From positions 1-46,307 of the forward strand of contig JBQTJN010000043.1 of the NCBI GenBank assembly GCA_052387095.1: a stretch of 46,307 nucleotides of DNA, given 5' to 3'. A model generated the notes under the pieces. It ran no database searches. It was not told where the DNA came from and saw only the letters and a program-made list of their open reading frames with translations. Shown in pieces: positions 34,619-42,344 of this stretch (positions are counted from its first letter, which is position 1; every line of letters begins with the position of its first letter). The position numbers were made by a program, and so were the translations under genes. Origin of the DNA: JBQTJN01 sp052387095. Lineage in GTDB: Bacteria > Pseudomonadota > Alphaproteobacteria > Micavibrionales > Micavibrionaceae.

Positions 34619-34642
34619 GAGCAGGGGCTTAAGCCCCTGCTC
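34619..34642 (-). terminator. Palindromic terminator candidate after rplT
   Basis: A perfect 24-base palindrome with arms GAGCAGGGGCTT and AAGCCCCTGCTC. It lies 35 bases after the rplT stop. No U tract follows, so it may be Rho-assisted or an RNA-stability hairpin. Confidence 0.4.
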
Positions 34643-34676
34643 GATCATAGAATCTTCACCGAAACGACATAAAGAT

Positions 34677-35054
34677 TTAAGCGGCTTTCTTTTCCTTGCC
34701 GTCGAGCGCGGACTGGACCTGCTTGGCCAGCGCCCCGAAACCGGCTTCATCGTGAATCGCGATCTCGGACAGGACTTTGCGGTCGAGCTCGAGGCCGGTC
34801 AGCGACAATCCGTGCATGAACGTGCCGTAGGTCAGGCCGTGCAAACGGGCTGCGGCATTAATGCGCTGGATCCACAAGGCGCGGAAATTACGCTTTTTGT
34901 TGCGGCGGTCGCGGTAGGCATATTGCCCGGCCTTTTCCACCTGCTGGATGGCAACACGGAAACATTTGGACTTGCGGCCGTAATAGCCTTTCGCGGCTTT
35001 TAAAACCTTTTTGTGACGGGCTCTGGCTCTCGGGCCACCTTTTGTGCGTGCCAT
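34677..35054 (-). CDS. rplT: 50S ribosomal protein L20
   Basis: 125 residues, slightly longer than the usual 117-120. The basic N-terminus MARTKGGPRARARHKKVLKAAKGYYGRKSK and WIQRINAAARLHGLTYGTFMHGL are diagnostic. It binds 23S rRNA early in 50S assembly and can regulate its operon in other bacteria. GGAGG precedes the ATG, four bases after rpmI. Confidence 0.98.
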   Translation of the reverse strand: MARTKGGPRARARHKKVLKAAKGYYGRKSKCFRVAIQQVEKAGQYAYRDRRNKKRNFRALWIQRINAAARLHGLTYGTFMHGLSLTGLELDRKVLSEIAIHDEAGFGALAKQVQSALDGKEKKAA

Positions 35055-35057
35055 GGT

Positions 35058-35345
35058 CTAGCCCTCCTTTTTAGCGGCTGCGGCGCGCTTGGCTTGGGAT
35101 ACGTATTTCTTCGCATCCTTGCGCGGCGTTGCCTTGAGGCGTTTCTGGTCGTTCGGCAGGTAGTTACGGAGGATCAGGCGTTCGTCGCCGCTCACCATCG
35201 TGTCCGTGCCGCGCGCCTTGCGCTTCATTGATTTGGGTTTATTCATCATCATGTGGCGGGAATAGGCCTGTTTGTATACGACCTTACCGCTCGCAGACAC
35301 CTTGAATCGCTTCTTGGCACTGCTGTTGGTTTTCATCTTCGGCAT
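35058..35345 (-). CDS. rpmI: 50S ribosomal protein L35, C-terminally extended
   Basis: 95 residues. MPKMKTNSSAKKRFKVSASGKV is the L35 signature, and the core ends near residue 68 (RNYLPNDQ). L35 is normally 64-67 residues; here a Lys/Ala-rich tail of about 26 residues follows (KRLKATPRKDAKKYVSQAKR...). It is in frame and ends three bases before rplT, so the extension is not an annotation artefact. AAGGAG precedes the ATG. infC, often just upstream, is not present. Confidence 0.95.
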   Translation of the reverse strand: MPKMKTNSSAKKRFKVSASGKVVYKQAYSRHMMMNKPKSMKRKARGTDTMVSGDERLILRNYLPNDQKRLKATPRKDAKKYVSQAKRAAAAKKEG

Positions 35346-35481
35346 TTTATCTCCTTATAAATCAAAGGGTTATAAAAAACGATCGAGGCAGCCGATGAAA
35401 CTATAAGCCAGACCGTTTATCTGAATGGGGGTTTATACGCTGGCCAAGCCCCGGAAATCAAGCGAAATTCTCCTTGCCACC

Positions 35482-35569
35482 CGTCATTGCGAGGAGGCCT
35501 GAAAGGCCGACGCGGCAATCCATTTTTAAAGTATGGATTGCTTCGTCGCTAACGCTTCTCGCAATGACG
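35482..35569. repeat. Palindromic dispersed repeat, CGTCATTGCGAGG family
   Basis: CGTCATTGCGAGGAG (35482-35496) and its near-inverse ending GCAATGACG (35561-35569), with inner arms GGCAATCCAT and ATGGATTGC. Same family as at 22588 and 34365. It lies between divergent rpmI and pdxS. Confidence 0.65.
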
Positions 35570-35645
35570 CGTTTATTTTTGCATTTTATCCCGCCCTATG
35601 TATAAATGGCGCACCGCAAACACAGGGTTTTCAAGGGATTTTAAG

Positions 35646-36542
35646 ATGAGCCAGAAAAAAGGCAGCAGCAACGTCATCAATATCAAAACCGGCCTTGCCG
35701 AGATGCTCAAGGGCGGGGTGATTATGGACGTGGTTACCGCCGACCAGGCGAAAATCGCCGAAGATGCCGGTGCAGTGGCCGTTATGGCGCTCGAGCGCGT
35801 GCCATCCGATATTCGTAAAGCCGGCGGCGTCGCCCGCATGAGCCCGCCCGAACTGGTCCAGGACATCATGAAATCGGTTTCCATTCCCGTCATGGCCAAA
35901 TGCCGCATCGGCCATTTCGCCGAGGCGCAGATCCTTGAGGCTATCGGCGTCGATTTTATCGACGAGTCCGAAGTGCTGACTCCTGCCGATGAGGATTTCC
36001 ACATCAATAAACAGGATTTCAAGGTGCCCTTTGTCTGCGGCGCAAAAAATATCGGTGAAGCATTGCGCCGCATCGGCGAGGGCGCGGCATTGATGCGCAC
36101 CAAGGGCGAGCCCGGAACGGGGAACATCGTTGAGGCCGTGCGCCATCTGCGCGATATCAACCAGCAGATCCGCAAGCTCACCATCCTGCCTGAAGAAGAA
36201 CTTATGACCGAAGCCAAAAATATCGGCGCGCCTTATGAGCTCGTTCGCCTCGTGCGTGAACTGGGCAGGCTGCCCGTGCCGAATTTTGCCGCCGGCGGCA
36301 TCGCGACGCCTGCCGATGCCGCGCTCTGCATGCAGCTCGGTGCAGAAACTGTTTTCGTCGGTTCCGGCATTTTCAAAAGCGAAAATCCCGCGGCGTTCGC
36401 AAAAGCTATCGTTAAGGCTACCGCTCATTTCGACAATCCCAAGATGGTGCTCGAAGCGTCAAAAGGCCTCGGCTCCGCCATGCCCGGCCTTGAAATCGGC
36501 ACGATCGAGCAGGGCCAGCGCATGGCCAATCGCGGCTGGTAA
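35646..36542 (+). CDS. pdxS: Pyridoxal 5'-phosphate synthase subunit PdxS
   Basis: 298 residues from the ATG at 35646 (AAGGG upstream); an in-frame ATG at 35598 is not needed. Recognised by GGVIMDVVTADQAKIAEDAGAVAVMALERVPSDIR, VMAKCRIGHF, DESEVLTPADEDFHINK, and RTKGEPGTGNIVEAVRH. Both lysines used for imine formation are in these segments. With PdxT it makes PLP directly from ribose 5-phosphate, glyceraldehyde 3-phosphate and glutamine. A methyltransferase gene lies between it and pdxT. Confidence 0.98.
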   Translation: MSQKKGSSNVINIKTGLAEMLKGGVIMDVVTADQAKIAEDAGAVAVMALERVPSDIRKAGGVARMSPPELVQDIMKSVSIPVMAKCRIGHFAEAQILEAIGVDFIDESEVLTPADEDFHINKQDFKVPFVCGAKNIGEALRRIGEGAALMRTKGEPGTGNIVEAVRHLRDINQQIRKLTILPEEELMTEAKNIGAPYELVRLVRELGRLPVPNFAAGGIATPADAALCMQLGAETVFVGSGIFKSENPAAFAKAIVKATAHFDNPKMVLEASKGLGSAMPGLEIGTIEQGQRMANRGW

Positions 36543-36550
36543 AAAATTCC

Positions 36551-37369
36551 ATGAAAGCGGCCGTGAAAAAATTTCTCCCGTGCCCTGTGTTGAATATGGG
36601 ACGCAAGGGTCGTGATTTTATCCTGCTGCAGGCTTGCCCGGAGCTTGAATTCGATATAGCGAATCTAAAAAAATCCTTTCAGCCTGATTGGAATGATGTG
36701 GACGCCGCAAAAACGTGGGAGCGCGACGCATATGAAATCGCCAAAATCTTCCCGGCCGATAACCGCGCTGGCGGAATTAATCCCGGCGACCGACGTGCGC
36801 TGTATATGCTGATCCACACTTTAAAACCGCAACGCGTGCTCGAAGTCGGCACCCATATCGGTGCATCCTCGCTGCATATCGCGATGGCGCTTAAAAGTAA
36901 CGGCGGCGGAAAACTCACCACGGTCGATATCATCAACGTCAACGACAACCATGCGCCGTGGCGCGGCGCTGGCCTTGCACAATCGCCGAAAGCCGCAATG
37001 AAACAATCTGCTTGTGAAAATTTCGCTGAATTCGTAGCGTCACCGGCCTTGTCTTACATGGAAAACACCGCTGAAAAATTCGATTTTATTTTTCTCGATG
37101 GCGATCATGCATCCTCATCCGTCTACCGCGAAATTTCCGCCGCGCTGAAACTGCTCAATCCCGGCGGCGTGATTTTGCTTCATGATTACTATTCAGGTGG
37201 CCGCGCCATGTTTGCCGACGGCACCCTCATCCCGGGCCCTTTCCTCGGTGTGCAGCGCGCCATCCGCGAAAACATTGACCTGACCGTGCGTCCGCTCGGC
37301 GATCTGCCCTGGCCGACCAAGCAGAATTCCTGCCGCACGACACTGGCGCTTCTGCTCAAAAACGACTAA
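36551..37369 (+). CDS. Class I SAM-dependent methyltransferase
   Basis: 272 residues. The Rossmann core is of Methyltransf_24 / O-methyltransferase type: RVLEVGTHIGASSLHIAMAL (SAM loop), GGKLTTVDI, FDFIFLDGDHASSSVYREISAALKLLNPGGVILLHDYY. The N-terminal 85 residues are family-specific. The substrate is unknown; O-methylation of a sugar or small molecule is likely. It is placed eight bases after pdxS and nine before pdxT, inside the PLP operon. SD is weak. Confidence 0.85.
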   Translation: MKAAVKKFLPCPVLNMGRKGRDFILLQACPELEFDIANLKKSFQPDWNDVDAAKTWERDAYEIAKIFPADNRAGGINPGDRRALYMLIHTLKPQRVLEVGTHIGASSLHIAMALKSNGGGKLTTVDIINVNDNHAPWRGAGLAQSPKAAMKQSACENFAEFVASPALSYMENTAEKFDFIFLDGDHASSSVYREISAALKLLNPGGVILLHDYYSGGRAMFADGTLIPGPFLGVQRAIRENIDLTVRPLGDLPWPTKQNSCRTTLALLLKND

Positions 37370-37378
37370 ATAGATTTC

Positions 37379-37939
37379 ATGACCTATAAACCCGTCATAG
37401 GTGTTCTGGCCCTGCAGGGCGCGGTGCAGCCGCACAAGCCGCATATTGAAGGTGCGGGCGGGACTTTTCGCGCCGTCAAAACGGCAGGAGAATTTGATGC
37501 TGTCGATGCTTTCATCCTGCCCGGCGGCGAAAGCACGACGATGCTCAAACTGATCGATACATTTGATCTCTGGGATTCGCTCGCAAAAAATTTCAAGGCT
37601 AAGCCCGTCTGGGGTATTTGCGCCGGCTCCATTTTGATGGCGGAAAAAGTCACCAACCCTGCACAGAAATCTTTTGCCCTGCTGCCATTCTCGGTTGAAA
37701 GAAACGGCTACGGCCGCCAGCTCGACAGCCGCCACTCAATCATAAAAGACTATCCCGTCTCCCTGATCCGCGCGCCGGTCATGAAAAATGTCGGCGAGGA
37801 TGTTGAAATCCTCGCCGAGGATGAAGGCCATCCTGTCTGGCTAGTTCGGGGAAAATATATGGCCACTAATTTTCACCCCGAACTCACCCTGGATTTTCCG
37901 TCTCCCATGCATCGTACCTTCCTGGAGATGGTGAAATGA
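37379..37939 (+). CDS. pdxT: Pyridoxal 5'-phosphate synthase glutaminase PdxT
   Basis: 186 residues, class I glutamine amidotransferase. The nucleophile is Cys in WGICAGSILMA, the His-Glu pair is in NFHPEL, and the oxyanion region is PGGEST. It supplies ammonia to PdxS. Small departures from typical PdxT are PHKPHIEGAG and GICAGS instead of GTCAG, but the catalytic set is complete. Its stop overlaps the thrC start (ATGA). Confidence 0.96.
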   Translation: MTYKPVIGVLALQGAVQPHKPHIEGAGGTFRAVKTAGEFDAVDAFILPGGESTTMLKLIDTFDLWDSLAKNFKAKPVWGICAGSILMAEKVTNPAQKSFALLPFSVERNGYGRQLDSRHSIIKDYPVSLIRAPVMKNVGEDVEILAEDEGHPVWLVRGKYMATNFHPELTLDFPSPMHRTFLEMVK

Positions 37940-39354
37940 AATACATATCCACGCGCGGCGAAGGCGCGGCTTTGAATTTTGAAGAAGTTCTGCTCACGGG
38001 CCTTGCGCCGGATGGCGGGCTCTATATGCCGCAGTACTGGCCGCAGATTTCTCTGGAAAATATCAGGGGAAAATCCTACGCCGAAACCGCCTTCATTGTT
38101 ATGGCGCCCTTTGTCGAAGGCTGCATCGCGCCAGGGGATTTCCAAAAAATCATCGACGAAACTTATAATGATAAAAATTTCTCTGGGGGGGCCGCACCTC
38201 TCCATGCGCTCTCGAAAAATCTGTATGTGTTGGAGCTATTTCACGGGCCCACTTTGGCCTTCAAGGACATTGCGCTGCAATTACTGGGACGCCTGTTTGA
38301 TCATGTGCTGAAAAAGCGCGATGAAAAAGTCACGATTCTGGGTGCCACCTCCGGCGATACGGGTTCGGCCGCGATTGAAGGTTGCCGCCATTCATCCCGC
38401 GTCAATATGTTCATCCTTCACCCGCATAAGCGTGTCTCTGATGTTCAGCGCCGCCAGATGACGACCGTGAAATCTGACAACGTGCATAACATCGCGGTTC
38501 AAGGCACGTTCGATGATTGCCAGGCGCTGGTAAAATCCCTGTTCAATGATATCGTTTTCCGCGCCGAAATGAACCTGAGCGCCGTCAATTCTATCAACTG
38601 GGCGCGTATTATGGCGCAGATCGTCTATTATTTTTATGCCGCCGCGCAGATGCAGAACGATGTCACTTTCGTCGTACCCACGGGAAATTTCGGCAATGTT
38701 TTTGCCAGCTATGCCGCGAAACAAATGGGTCTGGGGGTAAAGCTCGTGATTGCAACCAACTGTAATGACATCCTCACGCGTTTTTTCGAAAGCGGGGAAA
38801 TGAAAAAAGCAGGCGTGCGCGCAACCATGAGCCCGTCGATGGATATCGAAATCTCCAGCAATTTCGAGCGTTACCTGTTTGAGCTTTTGGATCGTGATGC
38901 CAACGCCCTGAAAAAATACATGGATGATTTTTCCAGCACCGGCGCTTTTAAAATTGATGAAGCACTGCTGAAAAAAGCGCAGGCCGATTTTAAAGCCTTC
39001 CGTTGTACCGAAGACCAAACCCTTGCCACAATACGAGAGATTTCCGAAGAAACGGATTACATCCTCGATCCGCACAGCGCTGTTGGCGTTCACGCCGCCC
39101 GTATCTTGCTCGGGGAAGAAGTCTGCCCCGTCATTGCGCTGGCCACTGCCCATCCGGTCAAATTTCCGGACACTGTCGAAAAAGCGATCGGCTGTCTCCT
39201 GACTTCTCATGCGCGGCTTGAGGGTCTTTTCAGCCGCGAAGAACATTTCACGGTTTTGCCGAATGATGTGAGTGGGTTAATGCGCTTTATCCGCGGTTGC
39301 ACCCTTGCCACGGGCTCCCGCCTAACCTATCTTTCCTTCCCATGTCTCAAATGA
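37936..39354 (+). CDS. thrC: Threonine synthase
   Basis: 472 residues of the long (class II) PLP form: STRGEGAALNFEEVLLTGLAPDGGLYMP at the N-terminus, PLP lysine Lys110 in GPTLAFKDIALQLLG, the phosphate-binding GATSGDTGSAA, and VPTGNFGNVFASY. It converts O-phosphohomoserine to threonine and needs PLP, which the upstream genes make. The start overlaps pdxT and the end overlaps the M16 peptidase start. Confidence 0.97.
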   Translation: MKYISTRGEGAALNFEEVLLTGLAPDGGLYMPQYWPQISLENIRGKSYAETAFIVMAPFVEGCIAPGDFQKIIDETYNDKNFSGGAAPLHALSKNLYVLELFHGPTLAFKDIALQLLGRLFDHVLKKRDEKVTILGATSGDTGSAAIEGCRHSSRVNMFILHPHKRVSDVQRRQMTTVKSDNVHNIAVQGTFDDCQALVKSLFNDIVFRAEMNLSAVNSINWARIMAQIVYYFYAAAQMQNDVTFVVPTGNFGNVFASYAAKQMGLGVKLVIATNCNDILTRFFESGEMKKAGVRATMSPSMDIEISSNFERYLFELLDRDANALKKYMDDFSSTGAFKIDEALLKKAQADFKAFRCTEDQTLATIREISEETDYILDPHSAVGVHAARILLGEEVCPVIALATAHPVKFPDTVEKAIGCLLTSHARLEGLFSREEHFTVLPNDVSGLMRFIRGCTLATGSRLTYLSFPCLK

Positions 39355-40604
39355 AACTCACCACGCTGCCGGGCGGTTTCCGGGTGGTTACCGATAAAGT
39401 CACGGACGCCCACAGTGTCGCGCTCGGCATCTGGACATCCGTCGGCACGCGCCATGAAATTTTCGGCCATAACGGCGTCGCGCATATGGTCGAGCATATG
39501 CTGTTCAAAGGCACCAAGCGCCGCTCCACGCGCGACATCGCCGTGGCTGTCGAAAATGTCGGCGGCCACATGAACGCCTATACCAGCCGCGAGATTACCA
39601 GTTATCACATCCAGCTTCTGAAAGCTGACGTGCCGCTCGCGCTTGATATTCTCGCCGATCTTTATCAGGACGCCATGCTGCCCGAGGACGAACTCGAACG
39701 GGAGCGTCAGGTGATTTTACAGGAAATCGGCATGGCGCTCGACACCCCCGACGATCTTGTCTTCGATAATTATTACGAAATTGCCTACCCGCACCAATCT
39801 CTCGGCATGCCTATTTTAGGCCGCGCCGATTACGTTGCGGACATGCCGCGTGACGTGTTGACCGGTCATATCAGGAAATTCTATACCCCGTCCCGCACCG
39901 TAATTTCTGCGGCCGGCGATGTGGATCATGACGCGTTCGTACGGATGGTCGAAAATCTCTTCAGCCATTGCGAACCGCACCCGGGCGAGGGTTATATCCC
40001 GGCTGCCTATAAGGGCGGCGATATTCGCGTTAAAAAAGATCTCGAGCAAAGCCATATCGTGCTGGGCTTCGAGGGCATCAGCCGCCTCGATGAAGAGTAT
40101 TCATCCGTCCAGGCCTATTCGATGCTGCTCGGCGGCGGCATGTCGTCACGTTTGTTCCAGGAGGTGCGCGAAAATCGCGGCCTTGTTTATTCGATCTATT
40201 CCTTCCACTCCAGTTATCTCGACAGCGGCCAGTTCGCGATTTACGCCGGCACCGGCCCGGACTCGCTGAAGGAGCTTGTGCCCATTGTCTGCGACGAATT
40301 GCTGAAAACGATCAAGGGCATCACGGAGGAAGAGGTACGCCGCGCCACCGCGCAGATAAAATCCAGCCTGCTGATCGCCCGCGATTCCATGATGGCGCGC
40401 GCGGATCAACATGCGAAATATTTGCTTTATCGCGGCGGCCTCTTCGACCTCGATGCCATCATCACCCGCATAGACCAGGTTGACCGCGTTTCGGTGCAGC
40501 AGATGGCCGCGCGTATTCTAAAAGGCAAGCCGACGGTTTCTGCCCTGGGCCCGGTCAATAATCTTGAAAGCTACTCTAAAATTTCAAAACGCCTTCACGC
40601 CTGA
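39351..40604 (+). CDS. M16-family zinc protease (MPP/PepR-like)
   Basis: 417 residues from the ATG that overlaps the thrC stop; an ATG nine bases earlier (39342) is possible. The zinc motif HMVEH (His45, Glu48, His49) is followed by MLFKGTKRRS; the distal Glu is in the QVILQEIGM helix. VRENRGLVYSIYSFHSSYLDSG and the glycine-rich loop LLGGGMSSRLFQE match mitochondrial processing peptidase beta and bacterial relatives. Single-chain, soluble. It follows thrC, a common alphaproteobacterial arrangement. Confidence 0.95.
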   Translation: MKLTTLPGGFRVVTDKVTDAHSVALGIWTSVGTRHEIFGHNGVAHMVEHMLFKGTKRRSTRDIAVAVENVGGHMNAYTSREITSYHIQLLKADVPLALDILADLYQDAMLPEDELERERQVILQEIGMALDTPDDLVFDNYYEIAYPHQSLGMPILGRADYVADMPRDVLTGHIRKFYTPSRTVISAAGDVDHDAFVRMVENLFSHCEPHPGEGYIPAAYKGGDIRVKKDLEQSHIVLGFEGISRLDEEYSSVQAYSMLLGGGMSSRLFQEVRENRGLVYSIYSFHSSYLDSGQFAIYAGTGPDSLKELVPIVCDELLKTIKGITEEEVRRATAQIKSSLLIARDSMMARADQHAKYLLYRGGLFDLDAIITRIDQVDRVSVQQMAARILKGKPTVSALGPVNNLESYSKISKRLHA

Positions 40605-41173
40605 CCGGCCTCGGAGGACAGCAGCGCCAGGTCAACGCCGATTTTTTGCAGCGCCTTTATCCATTTTTCGCTGTGCGGCGCATTGAAAATAAGGTCCGGG
40701 TCCGGATCCGCCACCAGCCATGAATTTTGCTGCATCTCCGCATCCAGCTGCCCCACACCCCATCCGGCATAACCTAAAATAAACAGCAAATTCTCGGGCC
40801 CGTCGCCGCGCACGATCGCTTTGAGCGCATCAATCGTGCCGGTGACGTTTAAAGACGGGTTAATGTTCACCGTGTCGGGTTGTTTAAAATCGCTTGAATG
40901 CAAAAGAAATCCGCGCTGCCCTTCGACCGGCCCGCCACCCATGACAGGCACGCCGAGCTGCTTCATGTCGATTTTAATACCAGATGTAATTCCAAGCTGG
41001 CTGAGAAATTCTCGGAACTCAAGATTGGGAAGCTGGTGATTGATCACAAGCCCCATGGCGCCGGCATCGTCATGGCCGCAGATGAGAATAACGGCGCGAT
41101 GAAAGCGCGGATCGCCCAGCGACGGCATCGCGATCAGAAGTTTTCCAGCCAGTGAATTTTTAATTTTTGCCAT
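40595..41173 (-). CDS. YqgE/AlgH family protein
   Basis: 192 residues, UPF0301. Signatures: LAGKLLIAMPSLGDPRFHRAVILICGHDDAGAMGLVINHQ, VMGGGPVEGQRGFLLHS, FILGYAGWGVGQLDAEM, WLVADPDPDLIF. The family is conserved but its function is unsettled (an AlgH member affects alginate regulation). The stop overlaps the M16 protease end by ten bases, convergently. Confidence 0.95.
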   Translation of the reverse strand: MAKIKNSLAGKLLIAMPSLGDPRFHRAVILICGHDDAGAMGLVINHQLPNLEFREFLSQLGITSGIKIDMKQLGVPVMGGGPVEGQRGFLLHSSDFKQPDTVNINPSLNVTGTIDALKAIVRGDGPENLLFILGYAGWGVGQLDAEMQQNSWLVADPDPDLIFNAPHSEKWIKALQKIGVDLALLSSEAGQA

Positions 41174-41222
41174 AAGGTGAAACTTTAGCGTTTCAAATCA
41201 GCTAAGTCAAAACCGGGTAATT

Positions 41223-42344
41223 TCAATAGAGACGCAGCGTTTCCGTGACAATTTTCCCGACATTAAATTCCTCTTCGGCGCGCCTGCGCCCGGCCATGCC
41301 CATCTGCGTCCGCAACATAGGATCATGCAGGAGTATTTCAATGGCATCCGCCGTGGCCCGCGCATTTTTAATCGGCACGAGCAAGCCGTTGAGATGATGT
41401 GTCACCGCTTCACGGCATCCCGGGTGATCTGTGGTCACGATTCCGCGGCCCGCAGCCGCCGCTTCCAGTAAAACTTTCGGCACGCCCTCGCGGTACCAGG
41501 ACGGATAAACAACAAGTGCGCAAGACGCTAGCAATGCCGGCATGTCCGTAACCTTGCCAAGCCATTCGACGGCGCCATCTGCAACCATATTCTGCATTTC
41601 GGCTTCCGTGATGGCGCGTGGATTGCCCTGCCATAACCCGCCTGCAATTGCAAAGCGCGCCTTGGCGCCGCGTGATTTTAAAATCCGTGCCGCCTCGACA
41701 AAAATCCGCACACCCTTGTCATGCAACAGCCGCGTCGGCATGACAACAAGCGGCATATCTGTATACAGCTCTTCCGTTGGGCGGAACTGGTGAATATCGA
41801 CCCCGGACCCCTGGATCAAATGCGCTCGCTCGCTCCGTACAAGGTGCATGCGGATAAACCGCATGCGGTCATCGTTATTCTGGAAGATAATTTGCGCGCG
41901 CGGATGGCTCAGTGCAATTTTAAGAAACGGGTAAACGAGCATCCTCAAAATTTTCGGCTTCAACCCGTCACCGGAAAAAAGATAACCAAGCCCGGCAATT
42001 GTATGAACGGGTTTGACTTGACTCTCAAAACGGCTCGCCAGCCCGGCAAAGAACGCGCATTTCAATGTAATCGCGTGAATAATATCGGGTCGCAAATTTT
42101 TCTGCAGATCCCGCAGAGCTTTAAAAAACCTGACCGCCTTGATCGGCGAAAACCCACTGAACACATCCGCCAGCTCAATCGCTTTAAATCCATGCTGCAC
42201 GAGTTTCGTATCTGCCTGCGCGCCCGGTGCCGCCACAGTAACATTCCATCCCGCATCCTTCGCACCTTGCGCCAGTGCCACGCGGTGCGACCAGAACCAG
42301 TCCATATGCGAAATAATATAAACGATTTTTTTTGGATGCGTCAT
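41223..42344 (-). CDS. Glycosyltransferase family 4 (GT-B fold)
   Basis: 373 residues from the ATG at 42344 that overlaps the asnB stop (ATGA); the longer frame to 42386 is unlikely. N-terminal VYIISHMDWFWSHRVALAQGAKDAGWNVTVAAPG, PDIIHAITLKCAFFAGLASRF, and the donor-binding EGVPKVLLEAAAAGRGIVTTDHPGCREAV are typical of GT4 polysaccharide enzymes. It probably builds a surface polysaccharide with the asparagine synthetase-type amidotransferase upstream. Donor and acceptor are unknown. Confidence 0.9.
   Translation of the reverse strand: MTHPKKIVYIISHMDWFWSHRVALAQGAKDAGWNVTVAAPGAQADTKLVQHGFKAIELADVFSGFSPIKAVRFFKALRDLQKNLRPDIIHAITLKCAFFAGLASRFESQVKPVHTIAGLGYLFSGDGLKPKILRMLVYPFLKIALSHPRAQIIFQNNDDRMRFIRMHLVRSERAHLIQGSGVDIHQFRPTEELYTDMPLVVMPTRLLHDKGVRIFVEAARILKSRGAKARFAIAGGLWQGNPRAITEAEMQNMVADGAVEWLGKVTDMPALLASCALVVYPSWYREGVPKVLLEAAAAGRGIVTTDHPGCREAVTHHLNGLLVPIKNARATADAIEILLHDPMLRTQMGMAGRRRAEEEFNVGKIVTETLRLY

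Larger units (their letters stand above)
34311..34676. other. Gap between rplT and pheS: repeats, no gene
   Basis: 366 bases. It holds a large inverted element at 34365-34495 and a GC-rich perfect palindrome at 34619-34642. The remainder (about 34500-34618) shows no open frame with a ribosome site. In many bacteria rplT runs on into pheS. Here the two are separated by this gap, and a promoter for pheS should lie here, but I do not see a strong one. Confidence 0.5.

Noticed and set aside
36841..37200. Possible rRNA methyltransferase assignment for the gene between pdxS and pdxT
   Set aside because: The core fits small-molecule or sugar O-methyltransferases at least as well, so only the general family is given.
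38392..39246. 284-codon antisense frame inside thrC
   Set aside because: A shadow; thrC is intact and the product has no recognisable domain.
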